DNA of 36,498 nucleotides from an uncultured Algibacter sp. (GTDB lineage: Bacteria > Bacteroidota > Bacteroidia > Flavobacteriales > Flavobacteriaceae), in contig NZ_CANKXK010000015.1 of assembly GCF_947487605.1 (NCBI RefSeq), forward strand, positions 1 through 36,498, read 5' to 3'. The notes under the pieces are model-generated. The model had not been told where the DNA came from, made no database searches, and saw only the letters and a list, made by a program, of their open reading frames with translations. This document shows, piece by piece, positions 1 to 7,309 of the stretch. The translations under genes were made by a program, and so were the position numbers. Within the stretch, counting starts at the first letter, position 1; every line of letters begins with the position of its first letter.

Positions 1-1439
1 CATACCATATCACCAGCACAAGGGATATCACTAGGAGTGGTTACCAGTGTAGGAGTGATAGGGTTACCACAAGCATCGTCCACGGCAGGAGGCGTTGGTT
101 GCACCTGTGCATTGACAAGGCAATCAACCGTACTCGCTCCATCGGAAGGCAAGGTGAAGTCTGATTGATTGATTATAAAAGTGTGGGTAAAATCTAAGCT
201 TTCATTAAGACATTCATCAGATACAGTATAAGTTCTAACAATAGTAATTGGACAAGACCCAGAAGCTGCATCACTACTTGAAACAGTAAGGTTTGCATCT
301 AAACTTACATTGTCTGTAATAGATAAATTACCAGCTAGACCTTCCAATCCAGAAACAGTTGTTTCTGCGGAAGGTGCATCAGAAGCAGAACAGCCTTCAA
401 GAATTGTATTATCTATGGTGCCTGTAACCGTAGGAGCTGTAGTATCCCCCGCAGTTAGCGTAACGCTATTTTGAGCAGTACAACCATTAGCATCTTCAAA
501 AGTAACCGTAATAGTACCTTCGGAAGCCCCATTAAAAGTCAAAATTGGAGTAGTCCAGTTAGGAATTCCGCCAGTATCATTTCCATCAATAATATATGAG
601 TAAGGAGGAGTACCACCACTTGCTGTAAAAGTTACGTTTACATCATCAGCAGAACAAGCTAAGGTTGGTGCGCTTGGTGTATTCACCAATAAAGAAGGCT
701 CAGAGATAATAACTTCTAAATTTTCTGAATGCCCATCACTGTCCGATACTAAATAATTATAAGTACCAGCGCCAACAGTAAAAGTTCCAGTTCCAGTATA
801 TGGCTCAACACCACCACTAGCACTAATAGTTACTTCGGTAGTATCGCCATTACATAAAATAGGATCGTATTCAGCAAAAGCTTTAAAAGGACCAACTGCG
901 ATTATGTTTGGAATGTTTCCATTACATGCAGAATAATTTGGCACCAAACAAGTTGGTTCACTATCATTTGTGTTGTCCCAAGATACTATTATGTTTTCTA
1001 AGCCATATACCGTGTTTACCTCTCCATTTGTAATGTAATCAGTAATAGGAACATCAACTCTATAATCGGCAGTAACAACGCTCCCAGGAGCAAAAGCTTG
1101 AACAAAGATATTCATACCTCCGTCTGACAGGTCAATTAAATTAAACTCGACGTATAAGTCGAATTTATTACCTGTTCTTTGTACCTCAACAAATACATAA
1201 GCGACTGTGTTGTCTGGTAAGCTACCAACGTTATCATCGGTTATTGGTGTTCCATCGGCTAAACCAATATAAGCTCCATTAATTTTAGTGGAACTCGCTG
1301 TACAATTAGCTGAAGGGTCTATACAAGGACCACCAGGGTAAGGTGACAAAATGTTCTGAGAATAACCAAGAGTTACGCTCAAAAAGAAGAGCATAACAAA
1401 AAGTGATTTTAAATTACTCTTATAAGTATTAGTTTTCAT
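1..1439 (-). CDS. Secreted adhesin with SprB-type repeats (5' part; continues past the left edge)
   Basis: An uninterrupted reading frame runs from an ATG at 1439 down to the window edge (479 codons seen). It starts with a signal peptide (MKTNTYKSNLKSLFVMLFF..., cleavage likely after GYSQ). A roughly 150-residue beta-rich N-terminal domain follows. From about residue 180 there are SprB-like repeats, seen as CNGDTTEVTISASGG, then a second unit with ACSADDVNVTFTASGGTPPY and ending FEDANGC. Later segments resemble HYR/Ig-like surface repeats (SDECLNESLDFTHTF). SprB repeats are known from the mobile cell-surface adhesin of gliding Flavobacteria. Proteins like this usually end in a type IX secretion sorting domain, which would lie outside the window. 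Surface adhesion or gliding is an inference. A weak -7 promoter-like box lies at 1474-1481 on the minus strand. Confidence 0.8.
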   Translation of the reverse strand, partial: MKTNTYKSNLKSLFVMLFFLSVTLGYSQNILSPYPGGPCIDPSANCTASSTKINGAYIGLADGTPITDDNVGSLPDNTVAYVFVEVQRTGNKFDLYVEFNLIDLSDGGMNIFVQAFAPGSVVTADYRVDVPITDYITNGEVNTVYGLENIIVSWDNTNDSEPTCLVPNYSACNGNIPNIIAVGPFKAFAEYDPILCNGDTTEVTISASGGVEPYTGTGTFTVGAGTYNYLVSDSDGHSENLEVIISEPSLLVNTPSAPTLACSADDVNVTFTASGGTPPYSYIIDGNDTGGIPNWTTPILTFNGASEGTITVTFEDANGCTAQNSVTLTAGDTTAPTVTGTIDNTILEGCSASDAPSAETTVSGLEGLAGNLSITDNVSLDANLTVSSSDAASGSCPITIVRTYTVSDECLNESLDFTHTFIINQSDFTLPSDGASTVDCLVNAQVQPTPPAVDDACGNPITPTLVTTPSDIPCAGDMV

Positions 1440-1902
1440 AAGCTTGTAGATTTGTATTGACTTTAGCAACTTTTAAATATATAAATCATGGTCTAGCTTC
1501 ATTGCTAACCATGCATGTTTCGTTATTATTAAAAAGTAATGAGGGAAAGACGCCTATTAAGGTCGTCAAGAACTTTGTATGTGAAATTAGATTTGGGGTC
1601 ATCTTTCAGTCAGTTAATAGCTAGAACAAAACAACGTATATGTTATTATTAATTCAAAAAAATATGTTAAATCACTCAAAAAGTCGACAAGAGGTGTTTC
1701 TGTCTCGTTTAATCGGGTTATTTTTATGATTTAACGACTACATATTATTAAATCTATAGTCTTTAAAGTGTTTTCAATCCATAATTCTTTTTAATTTAGT
1801 ACTTAAAGTTGATACTTTTATCATTATAATAAGCAAATAAAATCCTTTTAAACGAGAAAAACAACATTTTATCGATAAAAATTAACTCTTTACCGACTTT
1901 TT
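1440..1902. other. 463-base intergenic region between divergent genes
   Basis: Very AT-rich, with no open frame or RNA recognised. It should hold promoters for the adhesin (TATATTTA, minus strand, 1474-1481) and for the phosphatase gene (TACTTTTA at 1813-1820 is a candidate -7 box). A perfect 14-base palindrome TTTTATCGATAAAA lies at 1867-1880, 22 bases before the phosphatase start; it could be an operator but nothing else supports this. Confidence 0.4.
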
Positions 1903-2388
1903 ATGAAAACCTTAATTTTAATAAGACATGCAAAATCATCATGGAAGCATGATGTAATTGATCATGAAAGACCACTAAATAATCGCGGTGTTTCCGATTC
2001 TAAAATGGTATCAAATTACTTCATAAACAAAGGGTTAAATCCTAATAAAGTTATGATTAGTGATGCTAATCGAACCAAATTAACAGCGGCTCAATTTATA
2101 AAAACTCTAAAAATAGACAGTAAAATTATTGAATACAGCCATGAATTATATGATTTTTCTGGTTATAATTTAATAAACACAATTAAAAACTGTAATTCTA
2201 AAGTAGATAGACTTATGGTTTTCGGGCATAATCATGCTATAACAGCCTTTGTAAACTCATATGGCGATAAATATATAGAGAACGTACCCACTTGTGGTGT
2301 AGTAATAATTGAGTTTGAAATAGAAAACTGGAAAGATTTAAAACCTGGTAAAACAATTGATGCATTATTTCCTAGGGATTTAAAGTGA
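1903..2388 (+). CDS. SixA-like histidine phosphatase family protein
   Basis: A 161-residue protein of the histidine phosphatase (phosphoglycerate mutase-like) superfamily. The phospho-acceptor motif LIRHAKSSW places the catalytic His at residue 9 and Arg at 8. The second catalytic histidine lies in FGHNHAIT (H109). The SDANRTKLTA segment matches the conserved arginine region of SixA. SixA enzymes remove phosphate from phosphohistidine on signalling proteins, but the substrate here is unknown. The size fits SixA (about 160 residues) and there is no signal peptide, so it is probably cytoplasmic. It precedes ppk1 and ppx on the same strand, 134 bases upstream of ppk1. Because Ppk1 works through a phosphohistidine intermediate, a link to polyphosphate metabolism is possible, though it is only an inference from position. 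Confidence 0.88.
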   Translation: MKTLILIRHAKSSWKHDVIDHERPLNNRGVSDSKMVSNYFINKGLNPNKVMISDANRTKLTAAQFIKTLKIDSKIIEYSHELYDFSGYNLINTIKNCNSKVDRLMVFGHNHAITAFVNSYGDKYIENVPTCGVVIIEFEIENWKDLKPGKTIDALFPRDLK

Positions 2389-2492
2389 ATTGTAAAATTA
2401 AAATAATTCCACTATATATATTACGACTATTATTCACGAAATTTAATTTCAATAATCAAATATATTTAGACTAAATTTATTCTCAAATACAA

Positions 2493-2500
2493 TATATTTG
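2493..2500 (+). promoter_or_regulatory. -7 promoter element upstream of ppk1
   Basis: TATATTTG matches the Bacteroidetes -7 consensus TAnnTTTG exactly. It predicts transcription starting near 2505 and a leader of about 18 bases before the ppk1 ATG. There is no clean TTG at the -33 distance. It suggests ppk1-ppx can be transcribed separately from the phosphatase gene. Confidence 0.5.
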
Positions 2501-2522
2501 TGAATAATTAGAATAGATAAGC

Positions 2523-4586
2523 ATGACTCCAAGCCCCGATGTGGACAATACATACATAAATAGAGAGATAAGTTGGTTACAATTTAACGAAAGAGTACTT
2601 CAAGAAGCTTCAGATTTAAATGTTCCTTTGATAGAAAGATTACGCTTTTTAGGTATTTTTTCTAATAATTTAGATGAATTTTTTAAAGTAAGATACGCTA
2701 CAGTTAAACGTATTGTTGAAGCAGGTAAAGGTGGTAAAAGTGAGCTTGGTGGTATTAAAGCAAAGGAGTTATTAGAAATAATTACTCAAATTGTTATTAA
2801 ACAGCAAAGTAAAAGCTTGAAAGCTTTAAATAATATTAAATCTTGTCTTGAAAAAGAGGATATATATATTATTGACGAAAACCAAATTGATGCGAATCAG
2901 CACGATTTTATTAAACGATATTTTATTCAAAAGGTAAGTCCTGCATTGGTTACCATAATATTAAATGATGATGTAAGACTTCCAAACTTAAAAGATAGTG
3001 GTGCGTATTTAGCAGTTAAAATGTTTATGGCAGATGATACTAAACAATTCGCGCTTATAGAGATACCAAAGAATATAAATAGATTTGTCGAGCTACCAAA
3101 ACAAGGAGATAAGAGCTATATAATAATGATAGACGATCTTCTTAGGCATTGTTTGGCTGATATTTTTAACATCTTCGATTATAAAAGTGTTTCTGCTCAC
3201 ATGATTAAAATAACACGTGATGCAGAACTTGATTTTGAAAGCGATTTAAGTAAAAGTTTTATTGATAAAATCTCAGATAGTGTAAAACATAGGGAGATTG
3301 GAGAGCCTGTAAGATTTGTTTATGACAAAACAATAGATAAAGAAACACTACAGTATTTAATGTCGAAAATGGGTATTGAAGATACTGATAGCATTATTCC
3401 TGGTGGACGTTATCATAATAGGCGAGATTATATGAGTTTTCCAAGCTTAGGAAGAACCGATTTGCTTTACGATAAAATAGAACCGCTTCCAATAAAAGGA
3501 TTAAGTTTTGAAGCGAGTATTTTTGAAGCAATTGCCGAAAAAGATTATTTGCTTTATGCGCCCTATCAAACTTTTTCTTACGTAGTTAAGTTTTTACGTG
3601 AAGCAGCATTAGATCCGAAAGTAAAAACTATAAAAATTACTATTTACCGCTTAGCCCAAATATCTCATATAGCTAGTTCATTAATTAATGCTGCCATAAA
3701 TGGTAAAACCGTAACTGTTTCTATCGAGTTACGAGCGCGATTTGATGAGCAAGCCAATATTGACTACGCACAACAAATGGAAGATGAAGGCGTGAACTTG
3801 ATTTTTGGTGTTGCTGGATTAAAAGTACATAGTAAAATGTGTGTAGTAGAAAGAGAAGAAGGTAAAAAGCTAAAACGTTATGGTTTCATTAGTACTGGTA
3901 ACTTCAACGAATCTACCGCGAAAATATATACCGATCACACTTTATTTACTTCAGATCAAAGTATTTTGAAGGATGTCAATAAAATTTTTAACTTCTTTGA
4001 AACTAACTATAAAATTTATAGATATAAACACCTTATTACCTCGCCACACTATACGGAAAGCTCGATTCATAAATTGATTGATAAAGAAATTGAAAATGCC
4101 AAACTTTATAACAATGGTATTATTAGGCTTAAAATGAATAGCATTTCCAGCTATAAAATGATTGATAAATTATATGAAGCGAGTAGAGCGGGTGTTAAAA
4201 TTCAAATGATAGTTAGGGGTATTTGTTGTTTAATCCCTGGCGTTGAAGGCATGAGTGAAAATATTGAAGTTATTAGTGTTGTAGATAAATTTTTAGAACA
4301 TTCAAGATTGTATATTTTTGGCAATAATGGAGAAAACAAAGTTTACATTTCATCTGCAGATTGGATGACAAGAAATATATATAATCGAGTAGAGGTTAGT
4401 TGCCCTATATACGATGAAGACATTAAGCAACAAATTATTGATCATTTCAATATTTCTTGGAGCGATAATGTAAAAGCACGTATTTTAAGTGCTTCACAAG
4501 ATAATGCTTATAAAGTTGATGATAATGAGAAAGTTAGATCTCAGTTTGCTTTATATGATTATTATCAAAAAAAATTACAAAGCTAG
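2523..4586 (+). CDS. ppk1: Polyphosphate kinase 1
   Basis: A 687-residue enzyme that reversibly makes inorganic polyphosphate from the terminal phosphate of ATP. The Ppk1 domain order is complete: N-terminal domain (YINREISWLQFNERVLQEA, residues 11-29), the RFLGIFSNNLDEFFKVR segment (41-57), and two phospholipase-D-like catalytic domains. The autophosphorylated histidine is H436 in LKVHSKMCVV, followed by the STGNFNE motif near 457-463. Length matches the family (about 690). The ATG start is 22 bases downstream of a good -7 box. The stop codon is one base before the ppx start, so translation of the pair is likely coupled. Cytoplasmic or membrane-associated. Confidence 0.97.
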   Translation: MTPSPDVDNTYINREISWLQFNERVLQEASDLNVPLIERLRFLGIFSNNLDEFFKVRYATVKRIVEAGKGGKSELGGIKAKELLEIITQIVIKQQSKSLKALNNIKSCLEKEDIYIIDENQIDANQHDFIKRYFIQKVSPALVTIILNDDVRLPNLKDSGAYLAVKMFMADDTKQFALIEIPKNINRFVELPKQGDKSYIIMIDDLLRHCLADIFNIFDYKSVSAHMIKITRDAELDFESDLSKSFIDKISDSVKHREIGEPVRFVYDKTIDKETLQYLMSKMGIEDTDSIIPGGRYHNRRDYMSFPSLGRTDLLYDKIEPLPIKGLSFEASIFEAIAEKDYLLYAPYQTFSYVVKFLREAALDPKVKTIKITIYRLAQISHIASSLINAAINGKTVTVSIELRARFDEQANIDYAQQMEDEGVNLIFGVAGLKVHSKMCVVEREEGKKLKRYGFISTGNFNESTAKIYTDHTLFTSDQSILKDVNKIFNFFETNYKIYRYKHLITSPHYTESSIHKLIDKEIENAKLYNNGIIRLKMNSISSYKMIDKLYEASRAGVKIQMIVRGICCLIPGVEGMSENIEVISVVDKFLEHSRLYIFGNNGENKVYISSADWMTRNIYNRVEVSCPIYDEDIKQQIIDHFNISWSDNVKARILSASQDNAYKVDDNEKVRSQFALYDYYQKKLQS

Positions 4587-4587
4587 T

Positions 4588-5493
4588 ATGTTATCAATAA
4601 AAAAATATGCAGCAATCGATATTGGATCAAATGCAGTTCGTTTGCTTATTTCAAATATCATAGAACAAAAAGGAAAGCCTGTTCAATTCAAAAAGAATTC
4701 TCTGGTTCGAGTACCTATTCGATTGGGCGCAGATGTTTTTATAAAGAATAAAATTTCAAAAGAAAACACGCAGCGAATTCTTGATACCATGCTAGCTTTT
4801 AAATTATTAATGAAATCGCATAAAGTAGTTAAATATAAGGCTTGTGCTACATCTGCTATGAGAGAATCACTTAACGGCAAAGACGTTGTCGATTTGGTAT
4901 TAGAGCAGACTGGTTTAAGCATTGATGTTATAGGTGGAGAGGTAGAAGCAGCTATTATTGCTGCTACAGATTTGAACAAATATATTGACCCTAACAAAAC
5001 CTATTTATATGTTGATGTTGGTGGTGGAAGTACCGAGTTTACAGTTATTCATAGAGGAAATCAAGTAGCGTCTAGGTCGTTTAAAATAGGAACTGTAAGA
5101 CTGCTTAACGATATGGTGAAAAAAGAAGATTGGCAGGATTTACAAGCTTGGATTGGTTTTAATGCCAAAGCATACCATAAAATTGATGTTATTGGTTCTG
5201 GAGGAAACATTAATAAAATTTTCAAGATTTCAGGAAAATCCATGGGAAAACCATTATCATATTTCTACATGACTTCCTACTATAACACGCTTCAAACCTA
5301 CTCGTATGAAGAACGCATCACCGAGTTAGCACTTAATCAAGATAGGGCAGATGTTATTATTCCTGCTATGCGAATTTACCTTTCTGCAATGAAATGGAGT
5401 GGTGCAAAAAACATTTACGTTCCCAAAATTGGATTGGCAGATGGTATTATAAAAAGTATATACTACGATACAGTTTCAAGCAATACACAGTAA
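4588..5493 (+). CDS. ppx: Short Ppx/GppA-family exopolyphosphatase
   Basis: A 301-residue member of the Ppx/GppA phosphatase family (ASKHA fold), which releases phosphate from polyphosphate or hydrolyses pppGpp. The two phosphate-binding loops are visible: AAIDIGSNAVRLLI (residues 8-21) and YVDVGGGSTEF (141-151). The catalytic glutamate region is IGGEVEAA (115-122). It contains only the two-domain catalytic core and lacks the C-terminal HD-like extension of the roughly 510-residue E. coli Ppx, as is common in Bacteroidetes. The frame stays open upstream to 4489, but that part overlaps ppk1. The ATG at 4588, one base after the ppk1 stop, matches where the conserved sequence begins. Synthesis and breakdown of polyphosphate are thus encoded together. 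Confidence 0.93.
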   Translation: MLSIKKYAAIDIGSNAVRLLISNIIEQKGKPVQFKKNSLVRVPIRLGADVFIKNKISKENTQRILDTMLAFKLLMKSHKVVKYKACATSAMRESLNGKDVVDLVLEQTGLSIDVIGGEVEAAIIAATDLNKYIDPNKTYLYVDVGGGSTEFTVIHRGNQVASRSFKIGTVRLLNDMVKKEDWQDLQAWIGFNAKAYHKIDVIGSGGNINKIFKISGKSMGKPLSYFYMTSYYNTLQTYSYEERITELALNQDRADVIIPAMRIYLSAMKWSGAKNIYVPKIGLADGIIKSIYYDTVSSNTQ

Positions 5494-5593
5494 AATTCTG
5501 CAATTCACCTTTAAAATATTTTACTTTTAGCAAAAAAAATTATATTCGCTGCATAATTGTTTGCTATTAAACATTAACCCAAACCTATTAATT

Positions 5594-6124
5594 ATGAAAA
5601 AAACATTAATCTTAGCTGTACTTGTTGGTTTTTCAACCATTTATGGATTTTCCCAAGACACTAAATACGGAGTACGTGCAGGTCTAAATATATCTAATAT
5701 GGATTTTGACCCAGACGCAACATTTGTAAATAAACATAGAAACGGATTTATGATTGGATTCTTTGGAGAATTTGGTTTATCAAAATCTGTTTTATTCTCA
5801 CCAGAGCTTCAGTTTTCTTCTGAAGGAGGAAAGGATGAAGCCATTAGATTAGATTATTTACAAGTTCCTTTATATTTAAAATTTAGACTAAGCGAAAAAT
5901 TCCATTTAGGAGTTGGTCCTCAAGTAGGAGTAAAAATACATGAATATGAAGATGGTATAAGAAATTTTGCTTACTCTGGCGTTGGCGGTTTAGAATTTAA
6001 AATATCTCATCAATTATTTGTTGATGCTAGATATACTGTAGGACTATCTAATGTTCTAGATGATGACCAAGTTATTGAGGCTAAGAATTCGAATATTCAA
6101 TTCGGATTTGGTTTTAAGTTTTAA
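5594..6124 (+). CDS. Outer-membrane beta-barrel protein (PorT/OMP_b-brl_2 type)
   Basis: A 176-residue exported protein. The start chosen is the ATG at 5594, because the signal peptide MKKTLILAVLVGFSTIYGFSQ begins there; an upstream in-frame start at 5561 would only add residues before it. After cleavage, YGVRAGLNISNMDF and alternating hydrophobic strands (LQVPLYLKFRL, LGVGPQVGVKI, FGFGFKF) form an eight-strand-like barrel that ends in a C-terminal phenylalanine, as is typical of outer-membrane insertion. Members of this family are common in Bacteroidetes and mostly of unknown role. TACTTTTA at 5522-5529 may be its -7 promoter element. The last four bases overlap the end of the convergent miaE gene. 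Confidence 0.82.
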   Translation: MKKTLILAVLVGFSTIYGFSQDTKYGVRAGLNISNMDFDPDATFVNKHRNGFMIGFFGEFGLSKSVLFSPELQFSSEGGKDEAIRLDYLQVPLYLKFRLSEKFHLGVGPQVGVKIHEYEDGIRNFAYSGVGGLEFKISHQLFVDARYTVGLSNVLDDDQVIEAKNSNIQFGFGFKF

Positions 6125-6702
6125 CCATGAATTGCTTCGGTTTTACCGAGGTTTGATATAATTTTAGATTCATATTCAAGAAGTTGTTGCCATTTGGTGT
6201 CAACTTCTTTTTTATTACCGTACTTTCTAGCAAATCCTAAAAACATAGTATAATGATTTGCTTCGCTAACCATTAATTTTCTATAAAATTCGGCGAGTTC
6301 TTTTTCTTCTAATTCTTCTGAAAGTAATCTAAAACGTTCGCAACTCCTTGCTTCTATTAAAGCAGCATACAACAAACGATGCACCAATTGTGTTGTTCTA
6401 CTACCGCCTTTAGGAAAAAATTTCACTAATTGAATTACATAATCATCACGTCTATCTCGCCCTAAAGTCCACCCGCGCTCAATAATTTTGTCGTGTACCA
6501 TTTTAAAATGGCTAATTTCTTCTTTTACCAAGGCTACCATTTCTTGTACAAGCTCAGTATACTCAGGAAAACTAACTATTAATGAAATAGCCGTACTTGT
6601 TGCCTTTTGTTCGCAAAATGCATGGTCTGTTAATATTTCTTCAATATTTTTTTCAACGATGTTAACCCATCTTGGGTCTGTTGGTAATTTAAGTCCAAGC
6701 AT
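6121..6702 (-). CDS. miaE: tRNA-(ms2io6A)-hydroxylase (MiaE-like)
   Basis: A 193-residue diiron protein of the MiaE family, which hydroxylates the isopentenyl group of 2-methylthio-N6-isopentenyladenosine at tRNA position 37 using O2. Iron-ligand motifs typical of the ferritin-like fold are present: E31 in FCEQKA, E62/H65 in EEISHF, E117 in IEARSCERF and E147/H150 in SEANHY. Length and the N-terminal LKLPTDPRWV fit the family. The start is the ATG at 6702, one base after the stop of the upstream lipoprotein gene, so both probably belong to the dnaX transcript. Its stop overlaps that of the convergent outer-membrane protein gene, which leaves no room for a terminator between them. Confidence 0.92.
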   Translation of the reverse strand: MLGLKLPTDPRWVNIVEKNIEEILTDHAFCEQKATSTAISLIVSFPEYTELVQEMVALVKEEISHFKMVHDKIIERGWTLGRDRRDDYVIQLVKFFPKGGSRTTQLVHRLLYAALIEARSCERFRLLSEELEEKELAEFYRKLMVSEANHYTMFLGFARKYGNKKEVDTKWQQLLEYESKIISNLGKTEAIHG

Positions 6703-6703
6703 T

Positions 6704-7309
6704 TTAAATTAAATTTTTGAATGTGTGTAACTTATTTAGTTGATGAATTCCTTTAGAATCTATTATTATGTTGAAGAAGGTGTGTTTATAGTATTTAGCC
6801 TTTTCAGAGGATACATTAACTATTTCGGCAGTTAAAAACAGATTATCTTGCATTGAAAGCTCTTGATTAACCTCTATGTTATTAACTATGGTTTTTGATA
6901 GATTCAGTTTTTCTATTTTTCCGTGACTGCTAAAGAAATTGGTGTTAATTAATTTATTGAAAATAAGTACACCTTCTCTTTCAACATTTATTTCATATAA
7001 CCTTTTTCTAAAAACATCTTTTATAGTTGTTTTACTGTCAATTTGATACTCATTACTAACCGCATCCTTCATACTAACATATGCTTTTATGTGAACCGCA
7101 TACCCGTTACTTAGAATAGTATCTGTCTGAGTTTCCTCATATTCTTTTGGAAAATACTTTACAATCTCTATGGGTTCTATAGAATCCTTGAATTTGATTA
7201 TAGACTCTTTTAATAAATCGTTTTTAGATTTTCTTCCATCACAACTACAAAGCACAATGCCAAATAGAACAAATATTAGTGGTAATTTATGTAATAAAGC
7301 TTTAAACAT
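6704..7309 (-). CDS. Predicted lipoprotein of unknown function
   Basis: A 201-residue protein with an N-terminal hydrophobic segment (LPLIFVLFGIVL) and a lipobox-like LCSC with the acylated cysteine at C23, so it is predicted to be a lipoprotein. The rest is hydrophilic and probably mostly beta-structured (YAVHIKAYVSM, FNIIIDSKGIHQL). The pattern recalls small Bacteroidetes lipoproteins of unknown function, but no family could be assigned with confidence. It sits between dnaX (8-base overlap) and miaE (1-base gap), which implies co-transcription. That linkage says little about function, since the neighbours are cytoplasmic housekeeping genes. Confidence 0.7.
   Translation of the reverse strand: MFKALLHKLPLIFVLFGIVLCSCDGRKSKNDLLKESIIKFKDSIEPIEIVKYFPKEYEETQTDTILSNGYAVHIKAYVSMKDAVSNEYQIDSKTTIKDVFRKRLYEINVEREGVLIFNKLINTNFFSSHGKIEKLNLSKTIVNNIEVNQELSMQDNLFLTAEIVNVSSEKAKYYKHTFFNIIIDSKGIHQLNKLHTFKNLI

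Noticed and set aside
4489-4587. Upstream extension of the ppx reading frame inside ppk1
   Set aside because: The added residues overlap ppk1 in another frame and are not part of the Ppx fold; the ATG at 4588 matches the conserved start.
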